Shown: positions 19,756-28,130 of the stretch, piece after piece | How positions within the stretch are numbered: position 1 is the first letter of the stretch | Layout of the letters: the number at the start of each line of letters is the position of its first letter | DNA from: an uncultured cyanobacterium | GTDB lineage: Bacteria > Cyanobacteriota > Cyanobacteriia > PCC-6307 > Cyanobiaceae | Assembly: GCA_903856805.1 (NCBI GenBank) | Contig: CAIOCZ010000054.1 | Coordinates: forward strand, 1 to 51,307 | Direction of reading: 5' to 3' | DNA: 51,307 nucleotides | Made by a program: the position numbers and the translations under genes | The notes under the pieces: model-generated | The model's database searches: none | Seen by the model: the letters and a program-made list of their open reading frames with translations, nothing else | Told to the model about the DNA's origin: nothing

Positions 19756-19829
19756 GGCGAGCGAGGGGATTCGAACCCCCGTATAGCGGCGCCACAAGCC
19801 GCTGCCTTAACCACTTGGCGACGCCCGCC
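19756..19829 (-). tRNA. tRNA-His (anticodon GTG)
   Basis: A 74-nt tRNA with the histidine-specific extra G(-1) at 19829 facing C73. The acceptor stem is GCGGGCG/CGCTCGC with one G-U pair. The anticodon stem GCGGC/GCCGC encloses loop TTGTGGC, giving GTG. The T arm contains GGTTCGAATCC. It lies antisense within the plus-strand accessory block. Confidence 0.95.
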
Positions 19830-19930
19830 GTGGTCAACGAAACTTACACCAGCAGCTCTTCAGCCGGTCTGCCGCATCGGCCCTCGCCTGGCATCGCTTC
19901 GGCGATGATTGGGGCCCTCCTGGTTCTTCA

Positions 19931-20365
19931 GTGACGAGCGGCGTGTTCGTGGCCTCCGCCTTGCCCCGTGCTCTTTTGACCATGGTCGTTCTGGGGGGGA
20001 CAGGCGCCGGCCTGGCGGCCACCAATCCGGGGCCCGAAGCCTTTGCAGAGTTTGCGGGTGAGCGGCTCAGCCGCGAGATTGCGGCGGAGGTGTGCCGGCC
20101 TGAGGGATTACCGATGATGCTGCGGCTGGTCATCCGCGATTGTCCGGGGTTGGTGCAGGCCCAGAAGACCACCCTGGGGCGGCTGGCCCTGGACCATTCG
20201 CACCGCAGCAACCTTGGGCTGCTCAGCCTCTATCGCACCGATCTGGGCGGCGCATCGTTGGGCCGCTGGCGCCTGCCCCGCTTTGAGGCCCTCACCCTGG
20301 CCGTGGCGGGGCGCTTTCTGTTGCTTTCGGCCCAGGAGCAGGCCGTCGATTCGCCCCGGCCATGA
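19931..20365 (+). CDS. DUF4359 domain protein, exported or membrane-anchored
   Basis: A 144-residue protein with a hydrophobic N-terminal segment (about residues 14-29), then NPGPEAFAEFAGERL, two cysteines (VCRPEGLP and RDCPGL) and a basic middle. This matches the cyanobacterial DUF4359 pattern. Function is unknown. The start is a GTG at 19931, with another GTG at 19943 possible. Its stop overlaps the ATG of the CodA-like gene (ATGA), so it belongs to the same transcription unit. The two Cys may pair if the domain is outside the cytoplasm. Confidence 0.65.
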   Translation: MTSGVFVASALPRALLTMVVLGGTGAGLAATNPGPEAFAEFAGERLSREIAAEVCRPEGLPMMLRLVIRDCPGLVQAQKTTLGRLALDHSHRSNLGLLSLYRTDLGGASLGRWRLPRFEALTLAVAGRFLLLSAQEQAVDSPRP

Positions 20366-21660
20366 GCGGCGAGGATCGGCGGACCGTTCTGCCGCCGCTG
20401 CGGGTGCCCCGAGCCCTGCTGGATCCCCGCCGTGCCGATCTTGGCCCGATCGATGGCAATGGACTGGTGGCCGTGCAGCTCCGCCTGGATGGGGATCGGG
20501 TGGAGGCGATCGATCCCTGGCGTGGTTCGGCGTCGCTCCTCCCCCTGGCGCTCACGCCACTGGTGGATCCCCACGTTCACCTCGACAAGGCCTTCAGCGC
20601 CCCCATTGAGGTCAACCCCGAGGGCACCATGGCCGCCGCCATGGTCGCCAATCGGCGGGAGGCGTCCGAACGCCAGCCGGCGATGGTGGAAGCCCGGGCG
20701 GATCGGGCCCTGGCTTTGGCCTGGCAGAACGGATTGCGGGCACTCCGCAGCCATGTCGACAGCCTGGGGCCGTGGGCGGCCCCGAGTTGGGAGGTGTTGG
20801 AGGAGCGCCGCCGCCGTTGGCAGGGGCGCCTGGATCTCCAGCTGGTGGCGCTGGTGCCGATCCTTCACTGGCTCACCCCGGAGGGGGAGGCCCTGGCCAG
20901 GCGGCTGGCGGACGGTCGGGGGGTGCTCGGCGGGGTGCTGGGGGCTCCCTTCCCGCCCAGTCGCCAGGATGGGGACGCCCTGTTGGCCCTGCTGCGGTTG
21001 GCGGAGCGCCATGGCTGCGCCGTGGATCTGCACATCGATGAGAGCGCCGACCATCACGGACGGGGGGTGCGGTTGCTGGCGCAGCTGCTGGCCACCCATC
21101 GGCTGGCGGTGCCCGTGGTTTGCAGCCATGCCAGCAGCATGGGCCTGATGGGGGAGCGTCCCCAGCGGCGACTGGCCGAGGCCCTGGCGGCGGCTGAGGT
21201 GGGGGTGGTGGCCTTGCCGACCACCAACCTCTGGCTGCTGGACAAGCAGCCCCGCCGGACGCCGTCGCTGCGGCCCCTAGCCCCGATTCGCCAGTTGCAG
21301 GACGCTGGGGTGGAGGTGGCGGTCGGTGGGGACAACGTTCAGGACCCCTGGTATCCCGGCGGGGATTTCGATCCCCTCGATCTGGTGCGCTTCTGCGTGC
21401 CGGCCTGCCAACTGCAGCCCTGGCGCCGTCAGGGACTGAGTCCCTTCACCACGGCCGCCTCCCGGTTGATGGGCCTGGCCTGGGATGGGGTGGTGCGGGT
21501 GGGTGGTCCTGCGGATCTGGTGGTGCTCGGCGCGGCCAGTTGGCAGGATCTGCTGGCCCGTCCCCCCCAGCGCCGGGTGCTGCGTGCTGGCCATTGGCTC
21601 CCCCCCCCGGAGGCGGAGCATCCCTCGCCGTTGCTGGCGGCCCTACCCGTTCGCCGCTGA
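20362..21660 (+). CDS. CodA-like metal-dependent amidohydrolase
   Basis: A 432-residue amidohydrolase with all metal-site residues of the cytosine deaminase type: His71 and His73 (DPHVHLD), His224 and Glu227 (HIDES), His256 (CSHASSM) and Asp324 (GGDNVQDPWYPGG). However, the position of the pyrimidine-binding Gln of E. coli CodA (Gln156 in FPQEG) seems to be Pro166. The substrate may therefore not be cytosine. Translation is coupled to DUF4359 by ATGA, and the FAD oxidase starts 5 bp after the stop. It probably deaminates or hydrolyses a cyclic N-compound in the cytoplasm. Confidence 0.8.
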   Translation: MSGEDRRTVLPPLRVPRALLDPRRADLGPIDGNGLVAVQLRLDGDRVEAIDPWRGSASLLPLALTPLVDPHVHLDKAFSAPIEVNPEGTMAAAMVANRREASERQPAMVEARADRALALAWQNGLRALRSHVDSLGPWAAPSWEVLEERRRRWQGRLDLQLVALVPILHWLTPEGEALARRLADGRGVLGGVLGAPFPPSRQDGDALLALLRLAERHGCAVDLHIDESADHHGRGVRLLAQLLATHRLAVPVVCSHASSMGLMGERPQRRLAEALAAAEVGVVALPTTNLWLLDKQPRRTPSLRPLAPIRQLQDAGVEVAVGGDNVQDPWYPGGDFDPLDLVRFCVPACQLQPWRRQGLSPFTTAASRLMGLAWDGVVRVGGPADLVVLGAASWQDLLARPPQRRVLRAGHWLPPPEAEHPSPLLAALPVRR

Positions 21661-21665
21661 CCCCC

Positions 21666-23081
21666 ATGCCCGCCCGCGCCCTTCCGCCCCTCAGCCCCCC
21701 GGTGAGCGGGGCCTGCATCGACAGCCTGGCCGCCGAGCTGGACGGTCAGCCCGCCTTGGAGCTGCTGCGCCACCCTGCCGACCTGGCGCGTCTGTCCAGG
21801 GATTTCAACGACTATTCACCGGTGCTGCAGCCGTTGCTGGCCGGCTGCCGTGCCCAGCTGGTGGTGCGGGCCTTGTCGGTGCAGGCGGTGATGCAGGTCG
21901 CCGCGGCCTGTGCCCGCCATGGAGTCCCGCTGACTGTGCGCGGCGCCGGCACGGGAAATTACGGCCAGTGCGTGCCCCTGGCCGGGGGGGTGGTGCTCGA
22001 TCTTTCTGGGTTGACGGCCCTGCGGCAGTTGGATCCGCACAGTGGCGTGGTGACCGTGGAGGCGGGCTGTGTGTTGGCCGATCTCGATCGGCAACTTGCT
22101 CCCCACGGCCGGGCCCTGCGCCTGTTGCCCAGTACCTTTCGCAGCGCCACGGTGGGCGGCTTTCTGGCCGGCGGCTCGGGGGGCATCGGTTCGCTGCGCT
22201 GGGGTTTCCTGCGGGATCCCGGACACCTGCTCGGCCTGGAGGTGGTGACCCTGGAACCCCAGCCCCGGCTGCTGCAGCTCGACGCGGAGGCCAGCACTCC
22301 CCTTAACCACGCCTATGGCAGCAACGGCATCATCACAGCGGTTCGGTTGAGTACCTGTGCGGCCGTGGCCTGGCAGCAACTGGTGGTGGGGTTCGAGTCT
22401 TGGGAGGCGGCCCTGGCGGTGGGGAGGGAGTTACCGACCACCGCGTTGCTGCTCAATGCCCTCACCCTGGTGGAGGGGCCGTTGGCGGCCGGCCTGCCCT
22501 GGCCCGGCGGCTGTCCGGCGGCGTCGGTGACGGAACCGCGCCTGTTGCTGCTCGCCGCCCCCGACACGCTGGAAGTCTTACCGGCTTGGTTGCTCCGTCA
22601 CGGCGGGCGGCTGTTGTGGCAGGCCGGTCTCGGGGCCCAGCGGGGCCATGGGGTGCGCGAGTTGGGCTGGAACCACACCACCCTCCACTGGCGGGCCCAC
22701 TACCCCGAGTGGACCTACCTCCAGATGCTGCTGCCGGAGGACCCGGCCCCGTTGTTGTCGGCGGTGCGGCAGGGTTGGGGCGATGGGCTGCTCTGGCATC
22801 TGGAGGCGGTGCGGCAGCAGGGTCAGGCGCGGCTGGCCGGTCTGCCGGTGCTGCGCTGGCAGGGCCAGGAGCAGCTCCAGTCGCTCATCGATCTCTGTCG
22901 CGACCAGGGGGCGATGGTGTTCGATCCCCATGTGGTCACGGTGGAGGACGGGGGCCTGGGGGTGATTGACGCCGATCAGGTGGCAGCCAAGGGGCGCCAC
23001 GATCCGGCCGGGCTACTCAACCCCGGTAAGTTGCGGGGCTGGAGCGCCCCACCCCCCGACATCAGCCGCATTCGAGGCTGA
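21666..23081 (+). CDS. FAD-linked oxidase (FAD_binding_4 family)
   Basis: A 471-residue flavoprotein. The PP-loop segment LTVRGAGTGNYGQ (about residues 89-101) and SATVGGFLAGGSGGIGS (about residues 155-171) bind FAD as in the VAO/glycolate-oxidase subunit family. The ending HDPAGLLNPGKL is typical of these oxidases. Substrates in the family include hydroxyacids and cytokinins; here none can be assigned. It starts 5 bp after the CodA-like gene, so the two likely act together. The 3' end overlaps the convergent pentapeptide gene by 20 bp. Confidence 0.85.
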   Translation: MPARALPPLSPPVSGACIDSLAAELDGQPALELLRHPADLARLSRDFNDYSPVLQPLLAGCRAQLVVRALSVQAVMQVAAACARHGVPLTVRGAGTGNYGQCVPLAGGVVLDLSGLTALRQLDPHSGVVTVEAGCVLADLDRQLAPHGRALRLLPSTFRSATVGGFLAGGSGGIGSLRWGFLRDPGHLLGLEVVTLEPQPRLLQLDAEASTPLNHAYGSNGIITAVRLSTCAAVAWQQLVVGFESWEAALAVGRELPTTALLLNALTLVEGPLAAGLPWPGGCPAASVTEPRLLLLAAPDTLEVLPAWLLRHGGRLLWQAGLGAQRGHGVRELGWNHTTLHWRAHYPEWTYLQMLLPEDPAPLLSAVRQGWGDGLLWHLEAVRQQGQARLAGLPVLRWQGQEQLQSLIDLCRDQGAMVFDPHVVTVEDGGLGVIDADQVAAKGRHDPAGLLNPGKLRGWSAPPPDISRIRG

Positions 23082-23580
23082 TGCGGGTGTCGACCCCGGT
23101 GATCGGATTGGTGCCGCTGGCCTCCCGGCAGAGGGCCCGCTGATCCACCCGATCCAGGAGGGCATCGCTGAAATCGGCATTGGTCACGATGGCGCCGCTG
23201 AAGCTGCTGCCGGAGGCGATCACCCCGCGCAGGAGGGCGCCGCTGAGGTCCGCTCCGCTGAAATCCACCTTGTCCATCAGGGCGTCGCTGAGGTTGGCAT
23301 CCCGGAAATCAGCGCCGGGGAAGGCGGCCTGGGTGAGGATCGCCCCGTGGAGATCGGCCCCCTGGAAGCGGGCTTTGCGCCCCACCACACCGGCAAAGGA
23401 GGTTTGGGCCAGATCCTGGCCGCTGAAGTCCTGGCCGCTCTGGTTGGTGAGGGTGTAGTCCACCCCCTGGAATTCGGCACGGGCGGGGGCCGGAGCCCCT
23501 GTGATCAGGCCAAGGACTGCCAGCACCAGGGCCAGCACCATGGGCAGGAGGCGTGGGACGGGGGTGGGGGTGGGGGGCAT
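23062..23580 (-). CDS. Pentapeptide-repeat protein with signal peptide
   Basis: A 172-residue protein. A hydrophobic leader (about residues 12-35, ending APARAE) looks like a Sec signal with an AxA cleavage site. At least a dozen A(D/N)LXX-type repeats follow (for example ADLHGAI, ANLSDAL, ADLSGALL), then a C-terminal region with two Cys (LCREAS and LECG). This matches thylakoid-lumen pentapeptide proteins of cyanobacteria, whose role is unsettled. An internal ATG at 23541 could also start it. Confidence 0.85.
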   Translation of the reverse strand: MPPTPTPVPRLLPMVLALVLAVLGLITGAPAPARAEFQGVDYTLTNQSGQDFSGQDLAQTSFAGVVGRKARFQGADLHGAILTQAAFPGADFRDANLSDALMDKVDFSGADLSGALLRGVIASGSSFSGAIVTNADFSDALLDRVDQRALCREASGTNPITGVDTRISLECG

Positions 23581-23628
23581 GAAGGGGCGGCCCTAGGACC
23601 GTGGCGGGGGAGGGGGACGGTGCTCGGA

Positions 23629-24924
23629 TCAGTCGGGGTCGTCCTTGGGCTGATGCTGGCGGATGGATCGCCTGCCGTCGATGAGGGGCAGGGCGGCGCC
23701 GAGCAGATAGAGCGAGCCGGCCAGCACTGGAGGGGCCAGGGCGCCGCCATCGGTCGTGTGGTTGACGGCCAGGAGCCAGTCCAATCCGGCCTCCACCCCG
23801 GACACCTCCTCCAGTTGATCCGCCAGGGAGGGACAGGCCAACGCCAGCTCGGTGGCGCTCCAACTGCGGTGGTCGGGGATCGGAACGATGGCGGCCCGAT
23901 CGCCGGGGGCCAGCAGCAGCCTGAGCATGGACTCCCCTTCTTTGTGGCGCTGGATGCCCAACAACCAGCGCCGTGGCCGACGGCCATCGCGGTGGTCCAG
24001 TTCGGCACGCAGGGCCGCCGCCGCCGGGGGATTGTGGGCACCATCGAGCACAAGGGGATGGGGCCCCCAGGAGCGCAACTCCAGCCGGCCGGGCCATTGG
24101 GCCGCCGCCAGGCCGGTCGTGATGGCTGCGGCGGGGATCGGCCAACCCCGGGCCGCCAGGGCCCGGGCCAGGGCCACCGCCACGGCGCCATTGCTGCGCT
24201 GCAGTTCTCCCGCCAATCCCAGCAGCGGTCCACCGGCGCAGGGGGAGGGCAGGGGATCCAGCCACTCCAACCGACAGCCCACCCGCTGGGCCTCGGCGTT
24301 CAGCACCTTCGTCACCTCAGGGGGCTGCGGGGCGCTGAAGGCCACGCTGCCTGGGGTCATCACCCCGGCCTTTTCCAGGGCGATGGCCGCCAGGGTGTCG
24401 CCCAGGTGTTCGCGGTGGTCGAGGCCAATGCTGGCGAAGCCCAGCACCTGCCGATGGGGATGGGCGCTGGTGGCATCCAGCCGTCCCCCCAATCCCACTT
24501 CCAGTACCGCCAGCGGCAGCCCCGCGATGGCAAACCGATCAAAGGCCGCCGCCGTGAGCAGCTCGAAGGGGGTGAGGTGATGGCGCCGGGCCAGGGCTTG
24601 CCAACGGGTCAGATCCTCCCTCAGGGCCTCGGCGCTGATCCAGTCGTCGTCAATTTGGATCCGTTCTCGCCAGCTCACCAGGTGGGGAGAGCGGTAGGTG
24701 CCCGAACGCAGTCCGGCGGCCCGCAGGATGGCATGGAGGAGGGTGCAAATCGAACCCTTGCCATTGGTGCCGGCCACCTGGACAGCCTGGAAGCGCCGTT
24801 CCGGAGATCCGCCGTCCGCCAGGGCCCGTTGCAGGCGATCCAGGCCCAGGTCGATGCCACGCCGTTCGAAAGGTTCCAGCAGATCGCTGAGGTCGAGGGG
24901 CGGCGGCAGGTTGAGGGGCACCAT
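23629..24924 (-). CDS. folC: Folylpolyglutamate synthase / dihydrofolate synthase
   Basis: A 431-residue Mur-ligase-family enzyme. It shows FQAVQVAGTNGKGSICTLLH (P-loop), GTYRSPHLVSWRERIQ, LAVLEVGLGGRLDATS, GLDHREHLGDT and LVLDGAHNPPAAA. It adds glutamate to dihydropteroate and to folates. The start chosen is the ATG at 24924, five bases after the argD stop, so argD and folC are likely co-transcribed. The longer frame running back into argD is a shadow. Confidence 0.93.
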   Translation of the reverse strand: MVPLNLPPPLDLSDLLEPFERRGIDLGLDRLQRALADGGSPERRFQAVQVAGTNGKGSICTLLHAILRAAGLRSGTYRSPHLVSWRERIQIDDDWISAEALREDLTRWQALARRHHLTPFELLTAAAFDRFAIAGLPLAVLEVGLGGRLDATSAHPHRQVLGFASIGLDHREHLGDTLAAIALEKAGVMTPGSVAFSAPQPPEVTKVLNAEAQRVGCRLEWLDPLPSPCAGGPLLGLAGELQRSNGAVAVALARALAARGWPIPAAAITTGLAAAQWPGRLELRSWGPHPLVLDGAHNPPAAAALRAELDHRDGRRPRRWLLGIQRHKEGESMLRLLLAPGDRAAIVPIPDHRSWSATELALACPSLADQLEEVSGVEAGLDWLLAVNHTTDGGALAPPVLAGSLYLLGAALPLIDGRRSIRQHQPKDDPD

Positions 24925-24929
24925 GGCGC

Positions 24930-26147
24930 TCAGGCCAGGGATTGCAGGGCAAGTTCCAGGCGTTCCACCAGCTTGCGCAGCTGCTTGGGCTTGATCACCA
25001 GGGGAGGCACCACACGCACCACGTTGGGCCCGGCGGACACCAGCAGTAGCCCTAGGTCCATGGCGGCCTTCACCACGTCGGGGGCGCTCGGGCCCCCCTC
25101 GCGCAGCACCAGTCCCTGGAGCAGGCCCCACCCTCGGGATTCCACCAGCAGGTTGGGGTGGCGATCGATCAGGCCATGGAGCAAGTCCTCCAACAGCGCA
25201 CCGCGGTCGCGGACTTGGCTGAGCAGGTTGCGCCGCTCGATTTCGGCGAGCACGGTGAGGCCGGCTCGGCAGGCAAAGGGATTACCACCAAAGGTGCTGG
25301 CGTGGTCTCCCGGGCGGAAGTGATCCACGGCGGCTTTGACCGCCAGGGCTCCAATGGGGATGCCCCCTCCCAGGCCTTTGGCCATGGTGAAAGCATCCGG
25401 TTCCACTCCCAGCTGCTCATAGCCCCACCAGCGGCCGCTGCGGCCCACCCCGATCTGCACCTCATCGAAGATCAGCAGAATGTTGTGGGCGTCGCAGAGT
25501 TGACGCACCCGCTGAAAGAAGGCGGGATCGCCTGGATTCACCCCGCCTTCCCCCTGCAGGGGTTCCAGGAGCACTGCCGCCACCCTGGGACCGTCGGCTT
25601 CAGCGGCGGCGAGCAGGGCCTCGAAGGCCGACGTGTCGTTGTAGGGGAAGTGGCGGAACCCCTGCACCATCGGCTCGAAGCCCTGGTGATATTTGGGTTG
25701 GCCGGTGGCGGACACGGCGGCGAGGGTGCGGCCGTGGAAGCTGGCGTGGGCCGTGAGGATCAGGGGCTCGGCGATGCCGCGCACCATGTGGCCATGCTTG
25801 CGGGCCAGCTTGATGGCGGCCTCGTTGGCTTCCGCCCCGGAATTGCAGAAGAACACCCGATCGGCACAGCTGCGGGCGCAGATCGCCCGCGCTAGCTCCT
25901 CCTGTTCGGGGATGCCGTAGAGGTTGGAGACATGTTGAAGACGCCCCAGTTGGCGGTTCAACTGGCGCCGCAGCACCCGATCACTGTGGCCGAGGGTGCA
26001 CACGGCGATTCCCGCCATCCCATCGAGGTAACGGCGTCCTGCCTGATCCCAGAGCCACACCCCCCGTCCCCGCACCAGTTCCAAGGGGAAACGGGCGTAG
26101 GTGTCCATGACCGAGGACGCCGGAAAGGACGGAACCGGTTGGCTCAC
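24930..26147 (-). CDS. argD: Acetylornithine aminotransferase
   Basis: A 405-residue class III PLP transaminase. It shows VWDxxG-like sequence (VWLWDQAGRRYLDGMAGI), FFCNSGAEANEAAIKLARK, FHGRTLAAVSATGQ, LIFDEVQIGVGRSG, the PLP lysine in TMAKGLGGGIPIGA and ASTFGGNPFACRA. It makes N-acetylornithine in arginine synthesis. The start is a GTG at 26147. It precedes folC by five bases and lies just downstream of tRNA-Leu on the same strand. Its substrates derive from N-acetyl-L-glutamate, the predicted product of the DgcA/DgcN pair nearby. Confidence 0.94.
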   Translation of the reverse strand: MSQPVPSFPASSVMDTYARFPLELVRGRGVWLWDQAGRRYLDGMAGIAVCTLGHSDRVLRRQLNRQLGRLQHVSNLYGIPEQEELARAICARSCADRVFFCNSGAEANEAAIKLARKHGHMVRGIAEPLILTAHASFHGRTLAAVSATGQPKYHQGFEPMVQGFRHFPYNDTSAFEALLAAAEADGPRVAAVLLEPLQGEGGVNPGDPAFFQRVRQLCDAHNILLIFDEVQIGVGRSGRWWGYEQLGVEPDAFTMAKGLGGGIPIGALAVKAAVDHFRPGDHASTFGGNPFACRAGLTVLAEIERRNLLSQVRDRGALLEDLLHGLIDRHPNLLVESRGWGLLQGLVLREGGPSAPDVVKAAMDLGLLLVSAGPNVVRVVPPLVIKPKQLRKLVERLELALQSLA

Positions 26148-26169
26148 GGGAGGGGTTTGGATTGGGGGA

Positions 26170-26251
26170 TGGGAGCGGTGGGACTCGAACCCACATGCCC
26201 GAAGGCGCTCGATTTTGAGTCGAGTCCGTCTACCAATTCCGGCACGCTCCC
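26170..26251 (-). tRNA. tRNA-Leu (anticodon CAA)
   Basis: An 82-nt class II tRNA. The acceptor stem GGGAGCG/CGCTCCC is followed by discriminator A at 26170. The anticodon stem CTCGA/TCGAG encloses loop CTCAAAA, giving CAA, which reads UUG. A long variable arm is present and the T arm contains GGTTCGAGTCC. It ends 12 bp from the murA stop and lies between murA and argD on the same strand. Confidence 0.95.
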
Positions 26252-26263
26252 TCGGTAGCGACT

Positions 26264-27583
26264 CTACGCGTCGGCGTTGCTGGCTTCACTGCTGAGGCGA
26301 CGGATCTGGGCACCGGCAGCATTCAATTTGCCCTCCATGTTGGCGTAGCCGCGATCGAGAAATTCCAAACCCCGCACGGTGGTGACCCCATCGGCCGCCA
26401 GCCCCGCCAGCACCATCGCCGCCGAGGCCCGCAGGTCGGTGCCCTGGACAGGGGCGCCGCTGAGGCGGACCACGCCTTCGATGTAGGCGGTGTTGCCCTG
26501 CATGCGGATGTCGGCGCCCATCCGTTGCAGTTCAGCCACATGCTGGAGGCGGTTTTCGAAGATGGTCTCTACCACCATGCTGGTGCCGGAGGCGGTGGCC
26601 AACAGGCTCATGAAGGGGGCCTGAAGATCGGTGGGGAAGCCGGGGAACGGCATGGTGCGCAGATCCACGCCCCGGATGTCGCGGGCACTGATGGTCAGTC
26701 CTTCCCCGTCGTGGCTGAGTTGGCAGCCCACGTCTTCAAGCTTGGTGAGCACGGCGCCCAGGTGATCGGGAATGACTGGGGTGACCCGCAGGATCGAGCG
26801 GGTGATCGCTCCGGCGAGCAGGAAGGTGCCGGCCTCAATCCGATCGGGGATCACGGCGTAGTCGGCACCATGCAGCTCAGAAACCCCGTCGATGACGATG
26901 GTGGGGCTGCCGGCGCCGCGGATGCGGGCGCCCATGGCGATCAGCAGGTTGGCGAGGTCAATGACCTCGGGTTCAAGGGCCGCGTTGTCGATGATGGTTT
27001 CACCATCGGCCAGCACAGCGGCCATCATCAGGGTTTCGGTGGCGCCGACGCTGGGACAGTCGAGATGGATGTGGCCCCCGGTGAGACGGCGGCTGCGGCC
27101 CGGGACCACCGCCGTCACCACCCCATGCTCAATCGAAACCTGGGCTCCCAGGGCCTTCAGACCCTTGACATGCTCCACCACGGGACGGGAGCCGATTTGA
27201 CAGCCCCCGGGCAAAGGGACCTGGGCCATGCCCATACGGGCGAGCAAGGGACCGATGCAGAAGAAACTGGCCCGCAAGCTATTCACAAGCTCATAGGGGG
27301 GCGCCGATTGACTGATGTGATCCCCTGAAAGGTCCACGATGTCGCGGCTGCGCGTCACTCTCACGCCCAGGGCGGCGAGGATTTCCCCCATGGCCGTGAT
27401 GTCGGTGAGGGGTGGAACGTTGCGGAGCCGCAAGGTGTCCTGGGTGAGGAGGCAGGCCGCCATCAAGACAAGGGCGGAGTTTTTGGCGCCGCTGACGCGA
27501 ATCTCCCCATGGAGCTGGTGACCACCGACCACCTCCAACCGAGGATTGGCAAGCCTGGTGGGGGGAGCGACGGTCACGGTCAT
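26264..27583 (-). CDS. murA: UDP-N-acetylglucosamine 1-carboxyvinyltransferase
   Basis: A 439-residue EPSP-synthase-fold enzyme. ISGAKNSALVLMAA-like sequence (here VSGAKNSALVLMA) holds the catalytic Lys-Asn. The loop Cys128 (LPGGCQIGSRPV) is the fosfomycin-sensitive residue. DRIEAGTFLLAGAITRS and PFPGFPTDLQAPFMSL are further signatures. It performs the first committed step of peptidoglycan synthesis. The ATG at 27583 fits the family; the open frame extends upstream but with no family similarity. Confidence 0.96.
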   Translation of the reverse strand: MTVTVAPPTRLANPRLEVVGGHQLHGEIRVSGAKNSALVLMAACLLTQDTLRLRNVPPLTDITAMGEILAALGVRVTRSRDIVDLSGDHISQSAPPYELVNSLRASFFCIGPLLARMGMAQVPLPGGCQIGSRPVVEHVKGLKALGAQVSIEHGVVTAVVPGRSRRLTGGHIHLDCPSVGATETLMMAAVLADGETIIDNAALEPEVIDLANLLIAMGARIRGAGSPTIVIDGVSELHGADYAVIPDRIEAGTFLLAGAITRSILRVTPVIPDHLGAVLTKLEDVGCQLSHDGEGLTISARDIRGVDLRTMPFPGFPTDLQAPFMSLLATASGTSMVVETIFENRLQHVAELQRMGADIRMQGNTAYIEGVVRLSGAPVQGTDLRASAAMVLAGLAADGVTTVRGLEFLDRGYANMEGKLNAAGAQIRRLSSEASNADA

Positions 27584-28038
27584 CGCGGATTCTAAAGCTG
27601 GTATGTGCGAGGCATATTGACAACAAATCCGACGATCGTCCATAAGGCCGCCGTGGGAACTGGCATGGGTGGGGTGGGAGATGCGCTTGGGGATGGTTCC
27701 AGATCTAAGGAGCTGGCTTGAGTCTGACGCCCTGAAGCGAGGCTGCTCGGTCCTCGGTTGCGTTCCTGGCACGGTCCCCCGATGGTTTATGGTTGACTTG
27801 CCGGCTTTGCTATGCCGGTACCCGCAGTGTCGGCTAACTACCGGTCTGCTCAGGGTGAGCTGCTTAAGCAGCTTGACGGGGCCATCGGTCTTTATGGCTG
27901 ATTTCAATCCCTGAATCCTTCAGGAACCCGTCTGAATCAACCCCAGTCTCTGCCTTGGAGATTTCTAATTTCCAAGCCCATAGCAAGGCCTGAACTCGTT
28001 TGAGATCAGTGCCATGCTTTGTGAGAGACGCCACGCCC
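27584..28038. other. Gene-poor 455-bp interval between murA and tRNA-Leu(CAG)
   Basis: No convincing full-length gene. It must hold the promoters of minus-strand murA and plus-strand tRNA-Leu. Seen in it: a hairpin CCGGC (27801-27805)/GCCGG (27814-27818), the 16-bp palindrome at 27858-27873, and a 29-codon plus-strand ORF (27812-27901, starting MPVPAVSANYRSAQGELL) that spans both. The rest is less GC-rich than surrounding genes and shows no recognisable motif. Confidence 0.6.
27858..27873. promoter_or_regulatory. 16-bp perfect palindrome
   Basis: AGCTGCTTAAGCAGCT reads identically on both strands. It could be a dimeric regulator site or the stem of a tight RNA hairpin. It shares the core GCTTAAGC with the palindrome in front of the dgcA-like gene. 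Confidence 0.4.
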
Positions 28039-28122
28039 GCGGATGTGGCGGAATTGGTAGACGCGCTAGTTTCAGGTACTAGTGGCAGCAATGTCGTGGG
28101 AGTTCAAGTCTCCCCATCCGCA
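28039..28122 (+). tRNA. tRNA-Leu (anticodon CAG)
   Basis: An 84-nt class II tRNA. The acceptor stem GCGGATG/CATCCGC is followed by discriminator A. The D arm carries TGGCGGAATTGGTAGACGC. The anticodon stem CTAGT/ACTAG with loop TTCAGGT gives CAG, which reads CUG, expected to be the main leucine codon in such GC-rich DNA. The T arm has GTTCAAGTC. Confidence 0.95.
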
Positions 28123-28130
28123 TTAACACC

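Noticed and set aside
22966-25323. 785-codon plus-strand ORF opposite the pentapeptide gene, folC and argD
   Set aside because: It is antisense to three recognised genes, is low in hydrophobic pattern and has no domain signature.
27589-27594. TAGAAT on the minus strand just before murA as a -10 box
   Set aside because: It lies five bases from the start codon, too close for a normal leader, and no -35 sits at suitable spacing.
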